Source: Maylandia zebra
Lineage: Eukaryota; Chordata; Actinopteri; Cichliformes; Cichlidae
Direction: 5' to 3'
Assembly: GCF_041146795.1 (NCBI RefSeq)
Contig: NC_135170.1
Coordinates: forward strand, 31,979,533 to 32,043,532
Length of the DNA stretch: 64,000 bases
The notes under the pieces were generated by a model. It made no database searches, was not told the DNA's origin, and saw only the letters and a program-made list of their open reading frames with translations. A program made the translations under genes and the position numbers. Within the stretch, counting starts at the first letter, position 1. Every line of letters begins with the position of its first letter. This document shows positions 23,658 through 33,753 of this stretch, piece after piece.

Positions 23658-23689
23658 GATGTTGCACCTTTAGTTAAAGGTGCAACATC
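23658..23689. repeat. perfect inverted repeat, 14-15-bp arms
   Basis: GATGTTGCACCTTT at 23658-23671 is followed after AGTT by its exact reverse complement at 23676-23689. It could be a protein-binding palindrome or the remnant end of a small inverted-repeat element. No family was recognised. Confidence 0.85.
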
Positions 23690-24206
23690 CAGGTGAGCCC
23701 TATTATCTGTCATTATGGTTCACAATGATCTTTGCTATGGGACTAAAGTCATTAAAGCATCGAGTTGCTTTTAGAAAAGGAGAAAATGTCATGGGGAATA
23801 GTAATATTTCTTAGCATGTCACACTGTTCCTTCTGGGTAACTCCTGGGGAACAGTTAGTCTTTCTGTCTGTCTGTAATATCTAATCTTCTGTTATTAGAT
23901 TGTAACTATCACAGAGAGCATCTTTACCAAAGTGAGGAACGTGCTGGGTTTGCCTATTATAGTATCTCTATATGTGCTGTTGCTGTGTGTCATTCTTTGT
24001 CATGTAAATGTATGACCTTTCAAATCCCCTGTCTTTTTAAAATAAAAACCGAACCTGTTACACAAACAAAAGAAGCGTTATTAGATGTGGGATGGAAAGT
24101 GTGTGTTGTGTGAGACAGAGAAAAAGAGTCATTAGTGTGTGTTATGAATCACTATGACATCACCCCCTGGAGTCCCACAGTCCTCCCTGTGGATGTTATT
24201 ACATGT

Positions 24207-24223
24207 ACACACACACACACACT

Positions 24224-24283
<60 letters not shown>
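24207..24283. repeat. (CA)n microsatellite with CG interruption
   Basis: About 77 bp of CA dinucleotides interrupted by CTCT and by CGCGCGCG. Confidence 0.95.
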
Positions 24284-25489
24284 GTCATTTTTAAGTCTTG
24301 TGTCCATGTCAAGAGAGCTGTGTCCAGGTCAAACGCTGCTCTTTATCTCGATGACTCCTCTGCAGCGTCAGATGTATTCTTACATCAGCTCATGGCCGCC
24401 AGCCAAGAAAACTACCTCACCCTGATGTTTATGTTTAAGCTGGCCAATAGCAAAACGTGAAAATGATAAGACTGAGCATTGTTACACTCCTCACTCTCAC
24501 ACTGTTTTGCCTTGAATACAAGCAGGGGAGGATAGTGGCACGTCTGTTTCCATAGCAGTAATGGAGATAATGATGTCACCCTAGTAGGAATTTCCTTCTG
24601 CGTTCATACCTGATGACAGTTTGGTTGCTTGCAGCAAATACACACTGATCTTTAGTCACGGACGATCTCACATGAGCTCTGACACTCTTTTTCTACAGTT
24701 TGCCAGTGCTTTTTGAAATGGTACAAACTTCAAATAAAACCAAGCATAAGGTATGCTGAAAAGGGCTGTGATGGATTTCATCTGGGATTTTGATAGTCAC
24801 AGAAAAGCAGCTGCATTAGCAAACAAAAGGCATGAGTAGAAGAAAGTCTTCAAAGCTCCAATCTTGTTTTAATTTGGCATTTGGGCGCAGCAAAAAGAAG
24901 CTGTGAACACTGACAGACTGGTAATCTGATGCTAAACACTTTGTTTGCAGCAGCTACAGTCCAAGATCATTATTCATTCATTTTAATAGCCACTTGATGA
25001 ATGTAACTCAAGCATTTGTTTTCTTTTCCACAAGCTAGTGAGGAGAGACAAACAGGCTGTAGAGCCTCTATGTACTCAAATGTTCAGCAGAGAGTTTCTA
25101 AGCATGTCTGCTGTTTGGTTTTAAACAACTCAATTAGCCTATGGAGCGACTTTTACCTTCTGCAGCAGAAAAATAGGACAGTGATCAGAGGTTAAAGTTG
25201 GATTTGGCAGGTGGAGGAACACAGCATTGGGTGTAGCAGTTCAACACAGAGAAAATCATTACTTACAATCTCATAATAACTTGTTTTGTGATGCTATGGT
25301 CACTGATTTTTTATGGACTTGGACATCTGAATTCAGCAAAACAAGATACACCCAGATAGTTTACAAGCAGCAAGGATGATTTTCTAACCTCTGCATAAAG
25401 CTAGTATATGAGGTAGAGTGAGGTCAGTTCCTTCATCATAATTATGCAAATCTTCATGACCATTGATCAACAACCACTGTGAATGGTAC
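24284..25489. other. intergenic, nothing recognised
   Basis: No gene, RNA or repeat family was identified. The part from about 25390 may be 3' UTR of the adjacent Penelope-like element. Confidence 0.4.
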
Positions 25490-25735
25490 TCATGGCCATT
25501 GATCAGCGTGTTGGGGAATGGCTGCAATCACAGCATTGTAAGATGGCGAAAGATGTACCCTTAGGCCCCCTCCTCGATTCAGAGGTGGTCTTTCCCTTTT
25601 CACGTAAATGGCCTCCTTGACTCCGCACTCAAACCAGCATTCCTCCCTGTCCAGGATGTGTACATCCTCATCATGGAAAAATCCTCCACTGGCCTGTAGG
25701 TGTAAATAGACTGCAGAGTCCTGGCCCGAAGTTTT
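25490..25735 (-). pseudogene. Penelope-like element, 3' part (GIY-YIG C-terminus), broken
   Basis: Read on the minus strand, an open segment encodes HLQASGGFFHDEDVHILDRE, then CWFECGVKEAIYVKRERP and NRGGGLRVHLSPSYNA, ending in a TGA at 25492-25490. This is the C-terminal region after the GIY-YIG nuclease of vertebrate Penelope/Neptune-type retroelements. It is the continuation of the segment at 27439-28262; the two were parted by the ERV fragment lying between them. Alone it cannot encode an active protein. Confidence 0.8.
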
Positions 25736-26439
25736 AAGTTAAGGTTTCACGCCCGAAACCCGGTTTCTACCTGTCCAAACACTGCACCCCGTCGTCCCGG
25801 GCGACAAACTGGTAGATACCAGTGGCTATTTCTAACCAAGGTCCCAAGTCATTGGCAGGTGCCACCTGGGATAACCTCACGCCGGAGGACCCTTTTCCAC
25901 GTCTGAAAAAGGGAGGGGGTTCCCACCCCTGAACTTGGTGCAGTCCTAGGAGCACCGCTCCCGTCCTAAAAACTTTAATTACTTTGAAAACACCCCATAA
26001 AATCACGCATCACAAAATTCTATTGATGTCCAAGCCCGGCTTTATATTCAATTGAGACTTTACTGTCACAAACACTTCACCAATTACCTATTAAACTAAA
26101 TCCACTCAGCATTTCAACTGCTTTACACGGTCCAACCGTATTAAATCCTTAAGCGGTCCAACCGCATTCAATCATTTATATCCTCAATACTATCAAGAGA
26201 CTTTCATCAAAATCAAAATCAAAACAGACATCCACCAGTAATTTCAGTGAGTAGACTTAATTTTCACAGCCCAATTTGACACACTTTGGAAATAATTCAA
26301 CAGGTAGTGTCTTACCTTTTTAGATATGATGCGCCGGCGTGCGTCCACTCACTTTTGACCACTGGTCAAGTCTGCCCGTCTGACCACCTCGGACCCTGGA
26401 TTTCCCCGTCCAAACCTCTAACTCACTCTCCCTCCTCAA
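25736..26439 (-). mobile_element. endogenous retrovirus leader/5' internal remnant
   Basis: It lies directly downstream (minus strand) of the LTR and primer site at 26440-27438. A consensus splice donor AAAAAGGTAAGAC sits at 26320-26308, about 125 nt after the primer site, as in retroviral leaders. No gag motif was recognised. The ERV is truncated at about 25736 where Penelope sequence resumes, so gag, pol, env and the second LTR are missing. Confidence 0.6.
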
Positions 26440-26457
26440 TAACCGGACGAGCCTCCA
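26440..26457 (-). other. ERV primer-binding site, tRNA-Pro-like
   Basis: TGGAGGCTCGTCCGGTTA lies 3 nt beyond the LTR end. It agrees at 14 of 18 positions with the classic tRNA-Pro site TGGGGGCTCGTCCGGGAT of gammaretroviruses. The mismatches are at position 4 and the last three bases. Confidence 0.65.
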
Positions 26458-26460
26458 AAA

Positions 26461-26882
26461 TGTTAAGGGTTCAATATTGAGGAAGGGTACAAGAGGTGAT
26501 TGAAGAATAACCACACTGATCCGGCCGGGTGAAGGCAAACGATGATTTTAATACACGCGTGGGAAGATCACCACAGACAGCAATTGATCTTCGACTTAAT
26601 CAAAGCATAAACAGATATTTTATATCACCTGGGCTTAAATTTAATGACGCCCCTTCAACGTCACAGATACATTTTATACATAGATCAGATCAAAACCACA
26701 ATGACTTTTAACACAGTTTAAAAAGAACGTTGTCGTCATCTTCATGACAGGTACATCCTGTTACTGCCGGATGCTCGCTTGTCATCTTGACACATCAGCA
26801 GCAGTTCTGCGACAAACTGCTCTTTTTGCAACCCCAAGCAAAACATGATTAAACTTTCACCTATAAATGATTCTCTCTAACT

Positions 26883-26930
<48 letters not shown>

Positions 26931-27438
26931 TAACCACAATTGCACCCTACTTCACCTCGCCGACTAGCTCCTGACCTCTCACCAGACAGAGAGACAGAAG
27001 CCACTCTCATATATGTAATAACCGAACTGAAACTATGTATATGTCATCTACTAAATAAATGTTTTAATCAAGAACCTCTACTAAAAGCTTAATACAAAAA
27101 TATGAACTTATAAATGATAATAAAAATGACCTGATATAAGTGTTTTGTAAGCATGTATTGCAGTTTCTTCTATGTTCTAGTTTCCCTCAGTATGTATCAC
27201 CTGGACAGTCACGCCAGTGAAGCTTAAGACCCTTAATGAACCGAACATCAACTCAAAATAAGCACAGATATGCAATGTGTATAAAATAATTATAACTGCA
27301 TCTGAAATACAAGGTTAATATGATAACAGTATGCATAAACATCTTAAGGCCATCTTAAAGCTATCTGTTACATTGTTAAAGCAATGATCATACTGCAGAT
27401 TATATTATGCTGGTAAAATACTTTTGTTCATCCCCACA
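26461..27438 (-). repeat. endogenous retrovirus 5' LTR, 978 bp
   Basis: On the minus strand it begins TGTGGGGATG and ends CCCTTAACA (TG...CA with TGT/ACA inverted ends). It carries a TATA box (GATATAAAATATC, about 26627-26613) and a poly(A) signal ATTAAA (26552-26547) about 40-70 nt downstream. A U5 of about 80 nt then leads to a primer-binding site. The order U3-R-U5-PBS is that of a retroviral LTR. U3 contains a (TG)n array at 26885-26930. A gammaretrovirus-like origin is inferred from the PBS. Confidence 0.75.
26885..26930. repeat. (TG)n microsatellite within the ERV LTR
   Basis: About 46 bp of GT dinucleotides ending in CGCGC. Confidence 0.95.
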
Positions 27439-28262
27439 CTCTTCTGTGTTGTGCCATCCGCTTCACCAGAGGTTGTTTGGTTTCCCCGATGTATAAATCC
27501 TGGCAATCCTCCTGCACTTAACAGCGTACACTATGTTACTCTGTTAGTGTCGGGGGACCCGATCCTTGGGGTGGACCAGTTTTTGGCCCAGCGTGTTTTG
27601 GGGTTTAAAAGCCACAGTGTTTAGAAAAAATGCGTCTCAACTGCTCCGATACTCCTGACACATACGGCATGACTACAAGTTTTTGCTTAGGCAGCGGTTG
27701 TCCTTCTCTCCTGGATCAGCTGGAGCTTTCTTTTGGCGCCTTCCCAGCTTTGACAAAAGTCCAGCTGGGATAATCACATTTACTCAGGGCCTTCTTGATG
27801 TGCTGTTCTTCTGCCTCCCTGGCCACTGTGTCAGTGGGGATGGTATTCGTTCTGTGTTGTAACATTCTGATGACACCCAGTTTATGCTCCAGTGGATGAT
27901 GAGAGTCAAACTTTAAATACTGATCCGTATGCGTAGGTTTACGGTACACGTCAGCTTTTAGATGTCCCCCATTACTGAAGGAACTCTCACAGTCTAAGAA
28001 GGCTAACCTGCCATTTTTAATATCCTCCCTGATGAATCTGATGTGTCGGTCCACCAAGTTAATGTGATCCGTGAATTGTGGTACGTCCTGAGATTTGATT
28101 TTCACCCAGGTGTCATCCACATATCTGAACCAATGGCTTGGTGGTGTTCCAGGGTAGGATAGCAAAGCCCTCTTTTTTCCACTTCTTCCATGTACAATTT
28201 GGCCATGATGGGTGAAACTGGGGAGCCCATGGCACACCCATGTTTCTGCCTGTAGAACTGTC
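27439..28262 (-). pseudogene. Penelope-like retroelement, RT and start of GIY-YIG, broken
   Basis: Minus-strand motifs in order: FYRQKHGCAMGSPVSPIMA and LYMEEVEK (RT finger/palm), FRYVDDTW (the YxDD catalytic motif), FLDCE and VYRKPTHTDQYL (RT thumb side), then VYAVKC and, one frame over, DLYIGETKQPLVKRMAQH (GIY-YIG nuclease core). The RT part has a 173-codon open frame (28237-27716). Further frameshifts occur between MEEVEK and the YVDD segment and just before DLYIGE, so the copy is dead. Its 3' end is at 25490-25735, beyond the inserted ERV fragment. The 5' end is replaced by another repeat at about 28262. Confidence 0.85.
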
Positions 28263-28565
28263 CTCGCAGCAAGAACGTCCTGGATTCAAATTCACCTGTT
28301 GGGTGGTGCTTTTCTGTGTGGAGTTTGCATGTTACCCCTGTGTGGACTGTCTCCCAGCACCTTGGGTTAATTGGTGATTCTAAATCATGTGTTTAAGTGT
28401 GAACGTGAGTATCAGTGGGCGTCTGTCTCTCTGTGAGAGCCGTAATAAACTTGAAACCTGCCCAGGGTGCACCCAACCTCTCACCCAATGACAGCTGGAG
28501 CAGGTTCCAGCTCTGGGACCCTAAATTGGATAAGTGGAAAAAAATATGGATAGATGGGTGGATGT
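28262..28565 (+). repeat. L2-tailed SINE-like repeat ending GGATGG
   Basis: GCAGCAAGAACGTCCTGGATTCAAATTC (B-box-like), then TGTGTGGAGTTTGCATGTT, TGGGTTAATTGGTGATTCTAAAT, CCCAGGGTGCACCCAACCTC, GACAGCTGGAGCAGG, and the tail GGATAGATGGGTGGATG. This is the order of a very common fish repeat whose 3' tail is of L2 type. Confidence 0.7.
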
Positions 28566-31500
28566 TGAATGTGCCTACTCACCATAATGTCACCCCCATT
28601 GGTTTTGGACTCAGCACTCTGAAACCTCAATGCTAGCTTTTTGGCTGCCACCAAGTTGTTTTTCTGGATCTAGAAGTTGTCATATTTGAATGCGAGGGTG
28701 GCCTGCTGATGCTGCATATTAATTGAAATAGAACGCCAGAAATCCCAGGATCCCAGTCAGAATTTACAGCTAGAACATCCACTCAAGTCAGACTTCCCAC
28801 TTAGCCAGACAAACCCGGATTTCACAAGATGACAGCAGCATGCATAAAAAGTAAAACTGTAAAGCCTCTGATCTGCACTAAATCTGCTGTGTATTTCCGA
28901 CTCTCTAAATAAACCATACACAGTGCACCGGCGAGGACCTCCCCGTGAATATAGTGCACTTTTGTTTTGTGTTGCTAGCAATAGCTAGGGAGCAAAACAC
29001 CATGCACTTCATAGTCTCCATTGCCTGCATGGGTGGAAAACAGAGACCACACGTGGACATATCAACTCACAGGTAACAGGCAAATAAAACTTTAGAATTT
29101 CATTCACCAGATCTGAAGCACAAACTTCTGAAGTGGACTGTGCCACATGGTAAGTCTTCATTTAAATCAGACTGTCCATTTAAAATGCTCCAAAGGGCAA
29201 ACACAGTGGCGTTGACATGAATTAGGAATGTGAGGCCTAACAGCTCCCTATGAAAGGACACCTGTCAATCAAAGCAAATGTGGCCCTCACTCAATCATCC
29301 AAGTAAATTTTATATGGAAAAATTCACCCCACTGCATCTTGGTTTCTGTTCTTTTTATTCAAGAATAAAGTTTGCCCAGTGTGGCGCTTTCTTTACAAGC
29401 ATCTATATGTAACAAGCTGAGATCGGGAGACCCATTAAAAAACCTTCTGATGTTACGTATCAATAGAACGATGATCGGTTGGCTTGGACATTAAAGGGAA
29501 GGACACTGGAATTCACCACGAAGAAGAAGAAGAAGAAGCATTAAAAATTAAAATTAAAATAAAAAAAAAGAGTCCATCAAAGATGAAAAAAAGCAGACAT
29601 GATGAACACAGACAGCCACATTGGAGCGTTATCATTATTTTTAACACTTGAATTCACTTCAGTACAAAGAAGTTCTTTGTATATTACCTCTTCTGTGTTC
29701 TAGCTAAAAGAACCAACAGCAGAGCAGCACACATTAAACGTTGTTCCACATATCCTTGACACCGGCCCCTGGAGAGAGTGCACTGCTTCCTATCAGTAGT
29801 GCCTAAACCCGGTGCTTCACAGCACTAATGCTAAAGGACACCTGCGCGCTTTTCAGCCAGCAGCATTTTTTTTTTTTTTTTTAAATGGCGTCATACATAT
29901 GACTCCTTGGGTCACTGAGTGATGGCTGGCCACTACAAAAATACAGAGGCATCCTGTCATAAACAAGTTCACCGATGAATAAACCTTTTATGACACCTAA
30001 AAACACTCTTTAGCAAGGCACAAAGGCCACCGGCAGCGGCAGTGGTCAACTCACGGGTGGGGGGGTGGGGGAAATCACTTTGTCATGAGTCACCCTCCAA
30101 CAAGCAGAAGAGTACATTTATGGGGAATGACAAACCCAGTGCATGACCTGAGTGCTTGTTTCCTGCAGTAAAGTGTTCTGCCAGCCCTCTTATGGGCAAG
30201 TCTGTAATTTGTCTTGGCTTCCATCCACAGAACGTCTCAAAAGAAAATGGTTATTACAAGTAAATACACCGCTGTTAAAGAGCGATCACGATAATCTTGC
30301 TTTGATTGCAGCAGCTTCCATGATGAGGATGACCCTTGCTCATATTTTGATAAATATAAAAATAATGCAGACAACAATGCGAGGAAATAAATAACGTAAA
30401 AGCCATGAGTCTTCCCAAGATATTTCATTTGGCAGCTTCACCAGTGGACCACTTAAGACACAACACAGAAGCTTGTAATTGGTGGTGCAGAAATTTGAGC
30501 TGCACCCACGGCTCAGTTTCTCTTTCTGTCACGTCAGAAGAAATGCTGAAGGGCAGCAAGCTGTTTCATGCTTCAGCTGTTTTACAAGAGAACAAGAGAA
30601 AGGTAAGCGTGACGCTGAGAGAAATAGACTTTAGCGGTTTACACCGTGTATCCAGCTTCTTCTATTTCTCACTTTTTCTGTAAAAAATCTTTTGTGACTT
30701 TCATATCAGCTGTCACGTTTCAGAGCAAACCAGTAGCCCTCGCCAAACTGCACTCTGAACTCTGCTCGTTTACATTCATTAGCTCTAGCTCATTTCAGAC
30801 TGTAGGTGCATTGTAAACACACACTCATTAACAGACGCTTGTTTGTCAGAACAATAATGAGTGGAAACAGCTCATTTGCATGCTAATAGCCTTAATGCCG
30901 CTGAGCTCTCAAAATTCAAAATGCGGCCTGAGCCATAAGACCCAACATACAAGACTTCCACCCACCAAAAACGTACTAAAAAGGTGGTGAAAAGACACTG
31001 CGGGCGAATTTGCCTGATGGCTTAACAATACAGGGATTTGATGAGGGAATATTGATAGCTGAAAAGACTCCTCAGACCACCAACCAGCAGATTCAGGCCT
31101 GTTATCATTATGACAATACCAACCGAATATCGATAGTATCAACGCTGTTATCAGATTAATATTAATACAAAATGATTGATACTTTGTTTCAGTATAAAGG
31201 CCAATGAACTGTGTTTACATTTTTGAGGGGGGAATTGAAAAAATGTACCTCAAACACAAACTATTAAAAATGTCTCAACCTTTTGTGCATTGGCTGTCAC
31301 TTCTATTTTATTTTTCCAGGTCTCCAAAAGTCCAGTTTCAATGTACATGAAAAGCTGTTGTTGTGTTAACTAACTACAGCCGTCAATAAAATGTGTTCAG
31401 AATTTGCAAACTGATGATTATTCATCTCATAAGTCACGAGACACTGCTCTCCCACGCATAAGCTGCCTTTATGAGTTAAAAGGATTGGTATCGGCATTAC

Positions 31501-32505
31501 AAGCCCAGTACACATTTGGTACTGGATCGATAGCAAAACGTGCAGTATTGTACACCACTACAACCCCTTGACACCCTGACATGTTGGGACAAGTAGTTTT
31601 CACTGTTCAGAGACACCTACACCTCAGCTTTTCTATTTAAAAAAAAAAGAATTCTGGTAATATTAGTCATAGTTACTGTATGACTCTCAGATCAAACAAT
31701 AAAATAAATACTCTAAAGAGATGACCAGTTAGGGGTGATGACTGGTGTTACAGTTGGGTTTATTAGGTTTTCAGCATTAATAGCCACGTATCATTTCCTT
31801 GGTTGACCTTCAGGGGTAAAATTTTGTGAACACAACAAACATGTGAATGTTTTGGTACATGAATTCGAGTTAGTGGTCTTCACATAGGTTTTCTGTGTTT
31901 GACAATTTTAATAGTATGACTAAAGAGTAAAAGCAAAATTAAGAAACCGTCAGCTGTAGAAGAAAGTTTTCACAGTACTTTAAGCAGTCCTGTCAAAAGC
32001 TTGGCAGCTTGTAGAGCCACCTTTAGACAAGTACAACGTCATCAGTTTCTCACATCATGGTAAAGGAGTTTTGGCTCACTCGTCTTTACAACATTAAAAT
32101 TTCATTGAAGTTTGTGGGCATTTGTTTATGAACAGCTCTCGTTTCATCAGGTTTACGTCTGCACGTTGACTGGGCACCTGCATTAACCTGATTCTTTTCT
32201 TTTACAAACATTCTGTTGTTGATTTGCTGCTGCTGAGTGACCCAGTTTGGGCAAAGCTGTTGGACAGATGGCTTCACATTTGACTCGACTTCGGTATGCG
32301 GAGGAGTTATTTGTTGACTTAATGAACACAAAGTGCCCAACTCCTATGGCTTCAAAACAAGCCCAAAACATGCTTGAAGTTTATATGAAGTGTTTGTGAC
32401 AATATCCTGTTTGGTTTTCACTAAATGTGGTGCTGTGCTTCCACTCATTGTTATGGAAGTCTTGAAGTTTGCTCAGGTGCAGCTTTGCAGGTTGCCCGTC
32501 TGACA
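28566..32505. other. intergenic; a few repeat fragments
   Basis: 28575-28650 resembles the 15340 repeat family (ATGTCACCCCCATTGGTTTTGGACTCAGC). A (GAA)n tract lies at 29519-29540. 31485-31560 (GGTATCGGCATTACAAGCCC, GGTACTGGATCGATAG) looks like a decayed dispersed repeat. No gene was recognised; all open frames are under 93 codons. Confidence 0.4.
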
Positions 32506-32509
32506 CAAG

Positions 32510-33743
32510 TGTAACCACTGACTCATCTTAAATAGTTTAGGACAGCCAAACTAGGGACCAGTTGCTAGGTTCGGCAGGGCTACAATAGAAAGCAAGGCGA
32601 ATGCAGAATGAAATGGCTGGAGACCGGAATTTGAGCAGCAACAGTTATTATTTTGCACAAAAATGAAATAAACAAGACACAAATTCCACATTGACAGTAG
32701 TAGTGATAGTAACAATAACAATAATAAGAATAAGCCGGCAAAACAAAAATAACCCCAAAAATAGTCGTTTGAGCTCAATATTCAATTGTCTTTTTGTCTT
32801 TGGTCATTTGTCAAGTCAAAAATTCTTAGTCTAGTTCTTGTTCTCTTTCGTTTGTGGTTTGTGTGTTACCACTTGGAAGTCTCCATCGAGGAAGAAGAGT
32901 AAGTTCCTCTGCAAAGTTCAGTCTGGGCTCAGGCTCGCCATCTCCATCCGGAGAGAATCCATTGGAATCCAAAATCTTAGTTCCTTCCACACGGACAAGG
33001 GAAAAAAAACCTAGCCTGCACAACAATATTAACATTATTGTACACAGCCAGCTCCGTTTCTTCTCTTGTATCACAGCTATAGCTTTAGTTCTTTATCTCT
33101 TTTCACATTTCTTTCACATTACCACAGTAATACATTACATGCATGCTTTGAATATATCTCTCGTTATACATGAAATTATTTTAACCATGTAAACAACAAA
33201 TGAATTTCTTGTTCTCTTTTAACCATGAAATTATGATTAATAGGTATAACCAGCAAGATAATACATTTTTCCAATCATCCTTCGAGTATGCTAAACAAAT
33301 CCTACCACAACCGCATTTCAACCGTTTTTAAACAGCAAATTACCACTCGCGAATCGGTATGAACAGAAGAAACAACTTTTAGCAACAGACTAACACATTA
33401 TTAACTTTTCAAACCCATGGGCTAAACTCACCAAAATGTTAGAAAATTCCGCACGAGCTATCCGTGACCTGTCTCATCTATTTCCACGTGCGAAAAGATC
33501 TAGCTCATGTGAAATGATGGTCTGGTGTTTCGGAAGACGGGGCTAAAACCACCTTCAACCAATGAAAAAGGCATTTATCCCTTGTGATCCAGCAACAGAA
33601 AATAAAGTTTGCTAGAGGATCACACTTCCTTTTTTCAAAATAAATGTTTCTTTTCAAAATAAAATAATGAAAATACATTTATACAATCAAAACGAAAACA
33701 AGAAAAAAAAATAACAAAAGGTAGTTTTCTCTACTGGGTTACA
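32510..33743 (-). repeat. Gypsy 3' LTR, 1234 bp
   Basis: On the plus strand it starts TGTAACCACTGAC and ends ACTGGGTTACA, with TGTAAC/GTTACA inverted ends. Every stretch compared with the other LTR is the same at a constant offset of 7555 bp. Confidence 0.95.
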
Positions 33744-33752
33744 CTCTCCCCA
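33744..33752 (-). other. polypurine tract
   Basis: GGGGAGAG on the minus strand abuts the 3' LTR, directly after the pol stop codon. It is the expected plus-strand primer position in an LTR element. Confidence 0.7.
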
Positions 33753-33753
33753 G

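Noticed and set aside
24203-24460. Open frames encoding Thr-His repeats
   Set aside because: Translation of the CA microsatellite.
28566-32505. Full-length Penelope 5' region
   Set aside because: Penelope coding similarity stops at about 28262, where an L2-tailed repeat begins; nothing upstream matches the N-terminal part of the element.
32854-33192. 112-codon plus-strand frame found twice in the window (also 40409-40747)
   Set aside because: It is contained in both Gypsy LTRs; the duplication is the LTR pair, not a gene family.
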